Shown here piece after piece: positions 26,568 through 37,300 of a DNA stretch of 64,000 nucleotides. The translations under genes and the position numbers were made by a program. The notes below the pieces were generated by a model. That model saw nothing but the letters and a program-made list of their open reading frames with translations, made no database searches and was not told the origin of the DNA. Source of the DNA: Streptomyces sp. RPT161. GTDB taxonomy: Bacteria; Actinomycetota; Actinomycetes; Streptomycetales; Streptomycetaceae. Every line of letters begins with the position of its first letter. The stretch's first letter is position 1. The stretch is taken from NCBI RefSeq assembly GCF_027533845.1, contig NZ_JAPZVN010000026.1:1-64000 (forward strand). Reading direction: 5' to 3'.

Positions 26568-29024
26568 TCAACCCAGCGCCGCCTCCAGCTCCCGGGCCAC
26601 CTCTGCCGCCTGGTCCGGCGGAAGCGGGGTGCCGTCCAGGCCCACCACGTAGAACGCGTCCACCGCGTTGGCGCCCAGTGTGCTGATCCGCGCCGAGCGC
26701 ACCGCCACCCCGGCCGCGTCCTCCAGGGCGCGGCCGATGCGGTGCAGCAGCCCCGGCGCGTCCTGCGCCCGGACCTCGATCACGGTGGCCACCTCGGAGG
26801 TGCCGCCCACCACCGTCACTCTCGGCGGCGGCGCCGGAACGCCCCTGCGGCGCGGATAGGCGGCCTCGCGCTCCGCCAGCCGGGACTCGATGTCCAAGGA
26901 CCCCTCGAAGGCCCGCGCGAAGTCGGCCCGCAGCCGGGCCACCTCCGGCAGCGAGCCGAACTCCGCCGCCACCCGCCAGCTGAGCAGGGTCACCAGGCCC
27001 GCCCCGATCGGGTCCGCGGTGCGCAGGTCCGCCGCGCGCACCGTCAGCCGGTGCAGCGCCAGTACGCCCGCCGCCGCGGGCAGCAGCCCGGGCCGGTCCG
27101 GCACCGCCAGCAGCAGTTCCACGCCGACCGGCTCGGTGCCGTCCTCCGCCACCGGCTCCGACTCGGCCCGCAGCGCCAGCACCGGGGCGCCGGTGCGTGC
27201 CGCCTCGACCGCCAGCCGCTCCTCCTCGGCCGACAGCTCCCGGGTCGGCGGCCCCGGCGGCGCCTCACCCGCCAGTAGCCCCGCCACCCGGCGCACCAGG
27301 TCGGCGACGAGCGAGGCCCGCCACGCGCTCCACGCCGCCGGCCCGGTAGCGAGCGCGTCGGCCTGGGTCAGCGCGTGCAACAGGTCGAGGCACTCCACCG
27401 ACCTGACCGCCTTCGCCACCGACTCGACGGTGGCCGGATCGTCCAGGTCGCGCCGGGTGGCCGTCTCGATGAGCAGCAGATGGTGCCGTACCAGCAGGGC
27501 GAGGGTGTCGGCGTCGGCGCGGCCGAAGCCCAGGCGCGCGGCCACGTCCCGGGCGATGACCTCGCCCGCCACGCAGTGGTCGCCCGGCCAGCCCTTGCCG
27601 ATGTCGTGCAGCAGTGCGCCGATCAGCAGCAGGTCGGGGCGGCCGACCTGGCGGGTCAGCCTCGCCGCCTGCACGGCGGTCTCGACCAGGTGCCGGTCAA
27701 CCGTCCAGCGGTGTACGGGGTTTCGCTGCGGGCGGCAGCGCACCCGCTCCCAGTCCGGCAGCAGCCCGGTGATCAGTCCCTCGGCCTCCAGCGCCTCCCA
27801 CACCGGCACCGTGGCCTGCCCGGCGCCGAGCAGCGTGACCAGTTGCTCCCGGGCCTCCGCGGGCCACGGCACCGGCAGCGCGGGCGCGGCGGCGGCCAGC
27901 GCCCGTACCGCGGGCACCGAGATCGGCAGGCCCGCCTGGGCGGCGGCGGCCGCCGCGCGCAGCGGCAGCACCGGGTCACGCTCCGGCCGGGCGGTGCGGG
28001 CCAGCACCGCCTCGCCCTCCTGCTCCACCACGCCCTCGGCCAGCGGCACCCGCTCCACGTCCACCGGCTCCACGCGGCCGCGCCCCAGGAACCGTTTGCG
28101 GGGCCGCGCCGACCGTGCGCGCAGCACCCGGCCGACCGCGCGCCAGGTCACGTCGCTCGCGTACGCCACCGTGCGGGCCGCCTCGTACACCTGCCGCAGC
28201 AGTGTGTCGGCGTCCAGCACGCCCAGCCAGGAGGCGACCTGGTCCTGCTCCTGCAGGCTCAGCCGGTCGGTGGCGCGCCCGGTGACCAGGTGCAGCGCGT
28301 CGCGGGTGTCCAGCAGCCGGGTGCGGGCCTCGGCCAGGCCCTCGCGGGGGGCGTCGGCCAGCCAGGAGGCGGCGACGGCGCGCAGCACGGTCGCGTCGCG
28401 CAGTCCGCCGCGCGCCTCCTTCAGGTCGGGTTCCAGCAGATGGGCCAACTCGCCCTGGCGGGCCGCCCGTTGCAGGCACAGCTCGTGCAGTTCGGGCAGC
28501 CGTTTGGGGGCCTGTGCGCGCCAGTCGGCGAACACGGCGGTGCGCAGGGCGGCGGTGATCGCCGGGTCGCCCGCGATGTGGCGTGCGTCGAGCAGGCCGA
28601 GCTGCACCTTCAGGTCGTCCTCGGCGGTCTTGCGGGCCTCGGCGGGGGTACGCACCGAGTGGTCCAGGGCCAGGCCGAGGTCCCACACCGGGTACCACAG
28701 GCGGTCGGCGAGCGCGGAGACCTCGCGGGTGCCGGCCGTGCCGTCGTGTAGCAGCAGCAGGTCCAGGTCGCTGCGCGGGGAGAGTTCGCCGCGCCCGTAG
28801 CCTCCGACGGCGACCAGTGCGGTACCGGTGGGCCGGGTCGGGAAGAGTCCGGTGAGCCACCGGTCGGTCAGGTCGGCGAGCGTGGCACGGCGCGACGGCC
28901 CTGGCTGGCCCTCCTCGTTGAGCAGGGCCAGCCGGGCCGCCGCATAGCCGGCATCGGGCGACCGTGCGCCGTCCGGTACACGGTGGGGGGTCCCGGAGGC
29001 CTCCGGGACGGCACGGTCAGTCAT
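26568..29024 (-). CDS. glnD: [Protein-PII] uridylyl/adenylyltransferase GlnD
   Basis: GlnD modifies the PII protein GlnK in response to nitrogen status; in Streptomyces it adenylylates GlnK on Tyr51. The 818-aa protein has an N-terminal nucleotidyltransferase (VAVGGYGRGELSPRSDLDLL near residue 75), an HD phosphohydrolase domain (LIGALLHDIGKGWPGDHCVA, near residue 435) and two C-terminal ACT domains (VELLLAVPDRPGLLPAAAGV; VIEVRAQDAPGLLHRIGRAL). I took ATG 29024 with GGGAG upstream; the frame extends to 29150. It is the last gene of amtB-glnK-glnD. Confidence 0.95.
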   Translation of the reverse strand: MTDRAVPEASGTPHRVPDGARSPDAGYAAARLALLNEEGQPGPSRRATLADLTDRWLTGLFPTRPTGTALVAVGGYGRGELSPRSDLDLLLLHDGTAGTREVSALADRLWYPVWDLGLALDHSVRTPAEARKTAEDDLKVQLGLLDARHIAGDPAITAALRTAVFADWRAQAPKRLPELHELCLQRAARQGELAHLLEPDLKEARGGLRDATVLRAVAASWLADAPREGLAEARTRLLDTRDALHLVTGRATDRLSLQEQDQVASWLGVLDADTLLRQVYEAARTVAYASDVTWRAVGRVLRARSARPRKRFLGRGRVEPVDVERVPLAEGVVEQEGEAVLARTARPERDPVLPLRAAAAAAQAGLPISVPAVRALAAAAPALPVPWPAEAREQLVTLLGAGQATVPVWEALEAEGLITGLLPDWERVRCRPQRNPVHRWTVDRHLVETAVQAARLTRQVGRPDLLLIGALLHDIGKGWPGDHCVAGEVIARDVAARLGFGRADADTLALLVRHHLLLIETATRRDLDDPATVESVAKAVRSVECLDLLHALTQADALATGPAAWSAWRASLVADLVRRVAGLLAGEAPPGPPTRELSAEEERLAVEAARTGAPVLALRAESEPVAEDGTEPVGVELLLAVPDRPGLLPAAAGVLALHRLTVRAADLRTADPIGAGLVTLLSWRVAAEFGSLPEVARLRADFARAFEGSLDIESRLAEREAAYPRRRGVPAPPPRVTVVGGTSEVATVIEVRAQDAPGLLHRIGRALEDAAGVAVRSARISTLGANAVDAFYVVGLDGTPLPPDQAAEVARELEAALG

Positions 29025-29083
29025 ACGGTCTCCCAATGCCAGGCGCGATTCCGCATCGTCCAGGGTGGGTCGTCCGCGCGGGC

Positions 29084-30804
<1,721 letters not shown>

Positions 30805-30888
30805 CGGCGCCTCCTCGTCGTCGGTACGGCCCGCGTTGGCGTGGGGGAATGAAAGGGCCGGTTATCGCCTAGAGCGTGGCCCAGCCGG

Positions 30889-30926
30889 GTTTCAGTCGCC
30901 GCCGTGCGGTGTTTCGCCGCCGTGAC
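30889..30926 (-). promoter_or_regulatory. GlnR-type operator upstream of amtB
   Basis: Read on the plus strand the site is GTTTC-n6-CGCCG-n6-GTTTC-n6-GTGAC: GTTTC at 30889-30893 and 30911-30915, GTGAC at 30922-30926, with exact 6-bp spacers throughout. Its reverse complement gives gTnAc-n6-GaAAc for one complete GlnR box, plus a second box whose gTnAc half is degenerate (30900-30904). GlnR controls amtB-glnK-glnD in S. coelicolor. The rest of 30805-31148 contains no gene. Confidence 0.7.
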
Positions 30927-31148
30927 GAAGATGGCGCGCGTGTTACGGCCGAGTGAACCGGTCCGCGCCGGTCATGGTGAACGCGGTACTCCGTATACCG
31001 GTACCCGCTGGCTGCTACAGGCCACTGGCGGGCCCTTCGACGCGCAGACAGAACCGGCCGCGGCGGTTGCCCGTCGACCTGGCGGTGGGGGAGCCTAGTC
31101 GGGCTGATCGGGGTGGCCGCCGCGGCCGGAGTGAAGGGGTCCGTCACA

Positions 31149-32660
31149 TCACACGGCCTGGGCCGCCGGATCCTGCTCGTAGTCGTCGGGAAGGTCGGTG
31201 CGCAGCCGGTCGCTGAGCGCGACAACCTCGGCCACCTGCCCGAAGTCGCGCACAGCGGTGTCGGTGGTGCGGCGGATGCGGGTGTTCACCCGCTCGGAAC
31301 GGATCCTCCTGGCGACGCCGATCGCCTGCACGGCCAGCTCGGAGGCGTGCTCGGGGTCCTTCTGGAGCAGATGGACGCTGGCCATGCCGATGAGGTTCAG
31401 GGCGTAGCTGCGCTGGTGCTCCGGGTCCTGGGCGAACAGTTCCACGGCACGCTCCATCACCGGCTGCGCCAGCGAGGCGTATGTGGGGCTGCGGCCCGCG
31501 ACGTACGCCAGGTCACGGTAGGAGTGCGCGTTCTCCGCGTTCAGCTCGGCCTCGGAGAAGAACCGCATCCAGTCCGGGTCCTCGTCCGGGTGGCGGTCGG
31601 TGAAGGTGTCCTCGGCCATCCGCACCGCGCGGTGGCACTTCTGCACCTGGCCCATGCTGGCGTAGGCGCGGGCCTCCATCGCGTAGAGCATCGACTGCGT
31701 GGTGGCGGTGGCGGTGTCCCGGCTGCCGTACTGGGCGAGGTGGATAAGCTCCAACGCGTCGTCGGGACGGCCGAGGTGGAGCATCTGGCGGCTCATGTTG
31801 GACAGCACATAGGCGCCGAGCGGGCGGTCCCCGGCCTCCTTCGCGGCGTGCAGCGCGAGCACGAAGTACTTCTGCGCGCTGGGCTGTAGGCCCACGTCGT
31901 AGCTCATCCACCCGGCGAGTTCGGCGAGTTCGGCGGTGACCTTGAACAACCGCCTGGAAACCGGTTCCGGATGGCTCTCCTGGAGCAGGTCGGTCACCTC
32001 GTGCAGCTGCCCGACGACCGCCTTGCGGCGCAGGCCGCCGCCGCACTGGGCGTCCCACTGGCGGAACATGACCGTGGTGGCCTCCAGCAGGTCCAGCTCG
32101 GGGCCGGAGAGCTTGGTGGGCCGGGACGACCGCTCGGCGCGCGGGGTGCGGGAGGGCGGGACGGCGTCGGCCGCCGGGGTGGGCACCAGCCAGCGCTGCA
32201 TCGGCTCGATCAGCGCGGGCCCGGCGGACAGCGCCAGCGAGGCGCCGAGGAAGCCGCGCCGCCCCAGCATCAGGTCGCTGCGGGAGAACTCGCTGATCAG
32301 CTCGACGGTTTGGGGCCCCGCCCAGGGCAGGTCGACACCGGAGGTGGCGGGGGGCTGGTGCGCGCTGCGCAGGCCGAGGTCCTCGATGGCGACGACCGAG
32401 CCGAACCGCTCGGAGAACAGCTCGGAGAGGATTCTCGGGATCGGCTCGCGCGGCTGCTCGCCGTCCAGCCAGCGCCGCACCCGGGAGGTGTCGGTGCTGA
32501 CGTGGTGCGCGCCGATCTGCCGCGCCCGGCGGTTGACCTGACGGGCCAGCTCGCCCTTGGACCAACCGCTGCGGACGAACCACGAACGCAGTTGTTCGTT
32601 GGCCTGCTTCTCCGCGACGCCGCTGGCCTCGGCCTCGCCGCTCGTGACGCTTCCGCCCAC
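31149..32660 (-). CDS. nsdA: Transcriptional/developmental regulator NsdA
   Basis: NsdA is a streptomycete regulator whose loss raises sporulation and antibiotic production in S. coelicolor. The 503-aa protein closely matches it as I recall: NEQLRSWFVRSGWSKGELAR, HVSTDTSRVRRWLDGEQPRE in the N-terminal DNA-binding-like part, and a long TPR-like C-terminal half (TVMFRQWDAQCGGGLRRKAV, LALHAAKEAGDRPLGAYVLS, LIHLAQYGSRDTATATTQSM). GTG at 32660 (MGGSVTSGEAEASG) has a GGGGG about 8 nt upstream and fits known orthologues; a longer open frame reaches 32936. It follows amtB and is divergent from the primase-like gene. Confidence 0.93.
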   Translation of the reverse strand: MGGSVTSGEAEASGVAEKQANEQLRSWFVRSGWSKGELARQVNRRARQIGAHHVSTDTSRVRRWLDGEQPREPIPRILSELFSERFGSVVAIEDLGLRSAHQPPATSGVDLPWAGPQTVELISEFSRSDLMLGRRGFLGASLALSAGPALIEPMQRWLVPTPAADAVPPSRTPRAERSSRPTKLSGPELDLLEATTVMFRQWDAQCGGGLRRKAVVGQLHEVTDLLQESHPEPVSRRLFKVTAELAELAGWMSYDVGLQPSAQKYFVLALHAAKEAGDRPLGAYVLSNMSRQMLHLGRPDDALELIHLAQYGSRDTATATTQSMLYAMEARAYASMGQVQKCHRAVRMAEDTFTDRHPDEDPDWMRFFSEAELNAENAHSYRDLAYVAGRSPTYASLAQPVMERAVELFAQDPEHQRSYALNLIGMASVHLLQKDPEHASELAVQAIGVARRIRSERVNTRIRRTTDTAVRDFGQVAEVVALSDRLRTDLPDDYEQDPAAQAV

Positions 32661-33166
32661 CGGAACGCCCCCATCCCACTTCTCTTCGCCGAACTGTCCA
32701 AAGGATGCCGCCAGTTGGGGCTCCTTGTCCTCAACGCGCCACCCCCGGTGACCGAATGCCTGTGCGTTCTCTGCCTCCGGCATACCCGCGGACGGCGCGA
32801 CTTCCGTGGGCTCGTAAACCGAAAGTAATCCCGTGATCACCCATCCGGCGAGGGCAGATACCAAATCGCCACCATTCGCCACCCCTTCGAATGAACTCTT
32901 CCCTGCTCGCACACGATTCACTTGACAGATGAACATCAGGTCCGGGTGGAGCGAAGCGCGCCAGGGCGCGCACTACACCGCGCACCACACCCCGCGCCGC
33001 GATGCGCCGCCGACGCGCCGCCGCCGACGGCGCGTCGGCCCTGGGGCGTGGGCAGGCAGCCCGAACCACATATCGCGCTGATCCGTGCCGCCAGGGCCTC
33101 CACCGAGGGTGGTGGTGGGCGACGGGCGGGCGTAACCATCGACGAATTCCGAGTGTTGGAGGTGAC
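32661..33166. other. 506-bp divergent spacer between nsdA and the primase-like gene
   Basis: The 32790-32935 part is clearly lower in GC than its surroundings and probably holds the nsdA promoter; a plus-strand TTGACA lies at 32922-32927 without a good -10. A perfect 11-bp hairpin, CCGACGCGCCG (33010-33020) with 33028-33038, precedes the primase-like gene. I see no coding sequence: the upstream in-frame extension of nsdA lacks similarity to NsdA. Confidence 0.55.
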
Positions 33167-33844
33167 ATGGGCTTCACGATCGGCAGCTTCCGGGAGATTC
33201 GGGACATCACTCCCGGCGTGCGCCGCCGCACCCGCGCCTCGGTCCGCTCAACGATCGCGGAGTACACGGCGGTGCACGGCTGGGCGGTGGCCCCTGGTGC
33301 CCGCGCCACCCGGGGCGGTGGCCAGTGCAGTTGCGGTGATCCGGGGTGCGCGGCGCCCGGAGCCCACGCGTTGGACTTCGCCGACGAGATTCCGGCCGGC
33401 GCGACCGGTGAACAGGTCGGCGTCGCCTGGGCGTTGACGCCGGGCGCGGCCGTACTGCTGCCCACCGGGCGGACGTTCGATGTGTTGGAGGTGGCCGAGG
33501 AGGCGGGCTGCCGGGCGATGGTGCGGCTGGAGCGGATGGGACTGCGGCTCGGCCCGGTGATCGGCACGCCGGACGGCCGTGCGCTGTTCTTCGTCGCGCC
33601 CGGCGCGGCGGACGAGCTGCCGCGGCTGCTCTACCGGATGGGCTGGGACGGCGCCGCTCTCGATCTGCGCTGCCGGGGACTGGGTGAGCACGTCACCGCC
33701 CCGCCGTCGGACCTCGGGGGGCTGGGGCCGGTGCGCTGGCTGCGGCCGCCCTCTCCGGACCGGCAGCCGCCGGAGGCCCGGCTGCTGCTGGGCACGCTGG
33801 CGTACGTGTGCCATCGGCACGGGACGCTGGCGCGGACGATGTGA
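33167..33844 (+). CDS. Primase-polymerase-like (Prim-Pol domain) protein, probably degenerate
   Basis: The 225-aa product resembles the 'bifunctional DNA primase/polymerase, N-terminal' family of streptomycetes: AEYTAVHGWAVAPGARATRG at residues 30-50, followed by a cysteine cluster (GQCSCGDPGCAAPGAHALDF) and a glycine/valine-rich core with FDVLEV where the catalytic DxD of true archaeo-eukaryotic primases would be. The acidic pair appears absent, so a non-catalytic role is likely. ATG at 33167 is preceded by GGAGGTG. It is divergent from nsdA, an arrangement found widely in Streptomyces. Confidence 0.7.
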   Translation: MGFTIGSFREIRDITPGVRRRTRASVRSTIAEYTAVHGWAVAPGARATRGGGQCSCGDPGCAAPGAHALDFADEIPAGATGEQVGVAWALTPGAAVLLPTGRTFDVLEVAEEAGCRAMVRLERMGLRLGPVIGTPDGRALFFVAPGAADELPRLLYRMGWDGAALDLRCRGLGEHVTAPPSDLGGLGPVRWLRPPSPDRQPPEARLLLGTLAYVCHRHGTLARTM

Positions 33845-33855
33845 TCCCGGCATGC

Positions 33856-33889
33856 GTAAGGGGCGCCCGCACAAGCGGGCGCCCCTTAC
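33856..33889. terminator. Bidirectional terminator hairpin, primase-like gene / ftsY
   Basis: GTAAGGGGCGCCCGC (33856-33870) and its perfect complement 33875-33889 enclose ACAA: 15 bp with a tetraloop, placed between the convergent stops at 33844 and 33903. There is no T-run, as is usual in Streptomyces. Confidence 0.75.
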
Positions 33890-33902
33890 CGTTACGTGTC
33901 GG

Positions 33903-35132
33903 TCAGTCGCCGATCAGCGCGTCGACGAACGCCTCCGGCTCGAACGGCGCCAGGTCGTCCGGCCCCTCGCCGAGGCCGACCAGCTTGACCGGTACGCCCA
34001 GCTCCCGCTGGACGGCGACCACGATGCCGCCCTTCGCGGTGCCGTCGAGCTTGGTCAGGGCGATGCCCGTGATGTCCACGACCTCGGCGAAGACGCGGGC
34101 CTGGACCAGCCCGTTCTGGCCGGTGGTGGCGTCGAGGACGAGGATCACCTCGTCCACGGGGCCGTGCTTCTCCACGACGCGCTTGACCTTGCCCAGCTCG
34201 TCCATCAGGCCGGTCTTGGTGTGCAGGCGGCCTGCGGTGTCGATCAGCACCACGTCGGCGCCCTCGGAGATACCTTCCTTCACCGCGTCGAAGGCGACGG
34301 AGGCCGGGTCGCCGCCCTCCGGGCCGCGGACGGTGCGCGCGCCGACCCGCTCGCCCCAGGTCTGGAGCTGGTCGGCGGCGGCGGCACGGAAGGTGTCGGC
34401 GGCGCCCAGCACCACGCTGCGGCCGTCGGCCACCAGGACCCGGGCCAGCTTGCCGGTGGTGGTGGTCTTGCCGGTGCCGTTGACCCCGACCACCATCAGC
34501 ACGGCCGGGGTGTCCTGGGGGCTCTCGGTGTGCAGGACACGGTCCATGTCGGTGCCGACCAGCGCCAGCAGCTCCTCGCGCAGCAGTGTGCGCAGTTCTT
34601 CGGGGCTGCGGGTGCCCAGCACCTTGACGCGGGTGCGCAGCCGCTCGACCAGTTCCTGGGTGGGGGCCACGCCGACGTCGGCGGTGAGCAGGGTGTCCTC
34701 GATCTCCTCCCAGGTGTCCTCGTCGAGGCGGTCCCGGGAGAGCAGGGTGAGCAGCCCCTTGCCGAGGGTGGTCTGGGAGCGGGACAGCCGGGAGCGCAGC
34801 CGCACCAGGCGGCCCGCGGTGGGCTCCGGTACCTCGATGGGCGGGGCCAGCGGTTCCCCGGCGACCTCGGTGGGCTCCTCGACCTCCGGGGCCTCGACGG
34901 CGGTGGCCGCCTCCGGCAGGTCGACCTCCTCGATGGTCCTGCGGGGTTCTTCGCGGGGTTCCTCCGCCTCCTCGCCGACGTGCGGCTCGGCCGGCGGGGC
35001 GGTGATCTTCGGTTCTGCCGACGGCGGCGGCGCGGGCGGCAGCTGCTTCTTGCGGCGGCTGCTGACCACGAGGCCGCTGAGCGCGCCGACCGCGACCAGG
35101 GCGATGACTACAGCAAGGATGACGGTTTCCAT
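33903..35132 (-). CDS. ftsY: Signal recognition particle receptor FtsY
   Basis: 409 aa. The N-terminus is a transmembrane helix (ETVILAVVIALVAVGALSGL), which is typical of actinobacterial FtsY, followed by an acidic A-domain (PEVEEPTEVAGEPLAPPIEV) and the NG GTPase domain: GVNGTGKTTTTGKLA, AADQLQTWGERVGA, IDTAGRLHTKTGLMDELGKV, TKLDGTAKGGIVVAVQ. ATG at 35132 is chosen; an upstream in-frame extension to 35246 has no similarity. It is divergent from the permease gene. Confidence 0.96.
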   Translation of the reverse strand: METVILAVVIALVAVGALSGLVVSSRRKKQLPPAPPPSAEPKITAPPAEPHVGEEAEEPREEPRRTIEEVDLPEAATAVEAPEVEEPTEVAGEPLAPPIEVPEPTAGRLVRLRSRLSRSQTTLGKGLLTLLSRDRLDEDTWEEIEDTLLTADVGVAPTQELVERLRTRVKVLGTRSPEELRTLLREELLALVGTDMDRVLHTESPQDTPAVLMVVGVNGTGKTTTTGKLARVLVADGRSVVLGAADTFRAAAADQLQTWGERVGARTVRGPEGGDPASVAFDAVKEGISEGADVVLIDTAGRLHTKTGLMDELGKVKRVVEKHGPVDEVILVLDATTGQNGLVQARVFAEVVDITGIALTKLDGTAKGGIVVAVQRELGVPVKLVGLGEGPDDLAPFEPEAFVDALIGD

Positions 35133-35224
35133 AACGCCCTCCAGTATCGGCCACGGCCCAACGCCCGTGCCCGTGAAGACGCGGGGCTCACAGCTAAAGC
35201 AACTTAATGGGACAAAGGTCACCC

Positions 35225-35270
35225 TTGACGTCTTCCTGACGCGCATACGATCCTGATCTGCAATGCGCGT
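35225..35270 (+). promoter_or_regulatory. Promoter with overlapping operator-like inverted repeat, permease gene
   Basis: TTGACG (35225-35230) and TACGAT (35246-35251) form a -35/-10 pair with 15-bp spacing. ACGCGCAT (35239-35246) and ATGCGCGT (35263-35270) are a perfect 8-bp inverted repeat that covers the -10, as an operator would. The transcript leader to the ATG at 35346 would be about 90 nt. The regulator is unknown. Confidence 0.5.
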
Positions 35271-35345
35271 AGACGGGACTTAATGATCGTCTCATAGCCG
35301 CTGTCGCCCCTCCCCCTCGATTTCCCGCTCGGAGAAACCACCCTT

Positions 35346-36800
35346 ATGGAGAAGACGCCTGCTCCCGATGCCGAAGGTGCCATCGAGACCCGCGGCATCG
35401 AGCCCGTCCCCGACTCCGAGCGGCACGGCCGCGTCAGAGAACTCTTCCCCACCTGGGTCGCGGCCAACATCAGCGTCCTGCTGCTCACCATGGGCGCGGG
35501 CCTTGTGGTCTCCAACGGCCTGAACTTCTACCAGGTCCTGCTGGTCGCCGTTCTCGCCCCCATTGTCTCGTACGGCATCGTGGGCGTGCTGACCATCGCG
35601 GGCAAGCGCGGTGGCGCGCCTGGCATGACGCTCTCCCGTGCGGTGTTCGGTCAGCGGGGCAACCTCTTCCCCGGTGCGGTCACCTGGATCGCGCGCTGGG
35701 GCTGGGAGACGATCAACGCGGTGACCGGCGCGTACGCGGTGCTCACCATCTTGAACCTGCTGTTCGGGATCAAGAGCAACACACCGCTGATCGTCGTCAC
35801 CCTGCTGTTCTTCGTCGGCGCCACCTTCACGGTCAGCGGTATGGGCCGCAAGGTGCTGCTGCTGTGCAACAAGTGGTCGGCGTACCTGTTCGGCGCGTTC
35901 AGCATCGCGGTGCTGGGCTATCTGATCGCCGAGACCGACTGGTCCGCGGTCTTCTCCCGCCCGGCGGGCTCAACGGCGTTGCTGGTGGCCGGAGTCGGCA
36001 CCATCGCGGCCGGTGGTATCAGCTGGGCGCCGTCCGGTGCGGACTTCTCCCGCTACCTGCCGCGTACCGCCTCCAGCAAGGGCATCGTGGGCAACACCGT
36101 CGCGGGCGCGGGCATCGTCGTGGTGCCGCTGGTGCTGATGGGCGCGGTGATGGCGGTCGGCACCCCGGACCTGGCGAAGGCCACCGACCCGGTGTCGTTC
36201 ATCGGCAAGCTGCTGCCGATGTGGCTGTCGGTGCCGTACCTGCTGATCGCGCTGATCGGCATGCTGCTCATCAACAGCATGTCGATGTACTCGGCCGGGT
36301 TCACCGCGCAGACTCTGGGCTTCAAGATCCCGCGCGCCTGGGCGGTCAGCGTCAACGCGGTCATCAGCCTGGTCTTCGGCTCGCTGCTGATGATCGTGGC
36401 GACCAGCTTCATCAGCTCGTTCATCTCCTTCCTGACCCTGCTGGCGGTCTCGTTCTCGGCCTGGATCGGCGTCTTCGGCGTCGACATGCTGCGGGGTCGG
36501 GTGTACGACCCGAAGGCGCTGATGGACACCACCCGCACCAGCGCCTACTGGTACCAGGGCGGCTTCGCCTGGCAGGCGATGACCGCCTGGGCGGCGGGCC
36601 TGGCCACCGGTCTGTGCTTCACGGCGGTGTCCTGGTTCTCCGGCCCGCTGGCCGGCACCTGGCTGGGCAAGAACGGTCTCGGCTGGGCGGTCACCATCGT
36701 CGTCGCCGCCGTGCTGTACGCGGTGCTGCCCCGGCAGAAGGCGGTTGCCGCCGCTGAGGCGGCGGAGCCCGTCGACCTGGACAAGACCCTGGTCGGCTGA
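35346..36800 (+). CDS. NCS1-family purine/cytosine permease
   Basis: This secondary transporter of nucleobases or related compounds has 484 aa and about twelve hydrophobic segments. NCS1 hallmarks include RELFPTWVAANISVLLLTMG at the start of TM1, KRGGAPGMTLSRAVFGQRGN, GISWAPSGADFSRYLP and FISSFISFLTLLAVSFSAWI. Which base (cytosine, purines, allantoin, thiamine precursor) cannot be told from sequence. A GAGAAACC sequence upstream is a weak ribosome site. It is followed by a strong terminator. Confidence 0.88.
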   Translation: MEKTPAPDAEGAIETRGIEPVPDSERHGRVRELFPTWVAANISVLLLTMGAGLVVSNGLNFYQVLLVAVLAPIVSYGIVGVLTIAGKRGGAPGMTLSRAVFGQRGNLFPGAVTWIARWGWETINAVTGAYAVLTILNLLFGIKSNTPLIVVTLLFFVGATFTVSGMGRKVLLLCNKWSAYLFGAFSIAVLGYLIAETDWSAVFSRPAGSTALLVAGVGTIAAGGISWAPSGADFSRYLPRTASSKGIVGNTVAGAGIVVVPLVLMGAVMAVGTPDLAKATDPVSFIGKLLPMWLSVPYLLIALIGMLLINSMSMYSAGFTAQTLGFKIPRAWAVSVNAVISLVFGSLLMIVATSFISSFISFLTLLAVSFSAWIGVFGVDMLRGRVYDPKALMDTTRTSAYWYQGGFAWQAMTAWAAGLATGLCFTAVSWFSGPLAGTWLGKNGLGWAVTIVVAAVLYAVLPRQKAVAAAEAAEPVDLDKTLVG

Positions 36801-36820
36801 CCTCAGACGCTCCAACTCGA

Positions 36821-36857
36821 CGTCCCCCCTTCGCCGTTGCCCGGCGGAGGGGGGACG
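36821..36857. terminator. Terminator after the permease gene
   Basis: CGTCCCCCCT (36821-36830) pairs with AGGGGGGACG (36848-36857), with an inner CGCCG/CGGCG pairing and a small loop; CTTTCG follows. It lies 21 bp beyond the permease stop. Confidence 0.7.
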
Positions 36858-37300
36858 CTTTCGTACGGTGGCGCGACGCCTGGCCGGTGAACTTCCCTCT
36901 CGTCAGGGCCCGTTGGAAAACGGACGGGCAGAGCCGTGGGAGGTCGGGTTGCTCCCCGCGCGGCGGAGACCGGCTGGGGGCTTGGGGGCAGGCGCCCGCC
37001 CCCGGCGAGGGATGACCTGTCGGGGCGTGCGCTTCTGTTCGGGCCGCGGGCCCGGGTCGCACGCGGGCCTCGGGGCTGGCGAGTCCGAACCGGTGTCCCG
37101 CCGCATCGGCGCGAGCCTGTCGGTGTTCGAACGCGCCCCGCCAGTGGGCCCCGCCTCCGGCCTCCCGTAAACCCGGAACCGTAATCGGACGGGCGGTTGC
37201 CCGTCCCCCTGCCGAGCACACCGCCGCGCGCTGCCAGCTCGCCCTCCCCCAGCGGCGCTTGGGCGCGCCGCCGAGGAAGCCCCGCCCCCGAAAACCCGTC
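36858..37300. other. Gene-free 440-bp stretch between convergent permease and glcP
   Basis: Only low-complexity, GC-rich reading frames are present; none has codon use or sequence I recognise. It has several short inverted repeats (for example CCGTT/AACGG near 36912 and GGGGGC/GCCCCC near 36985). It may be decayed DNA or simple spacer. Confidence 0.5.

Noticed and set aside
31149-32936. nsdA starting at 32936 to give a 595-aa protein
   Set aside because: The added 92 residues cross a lower-GC promoter region and have no match to NsdA; GTG 32660 fits the known N-terminus.
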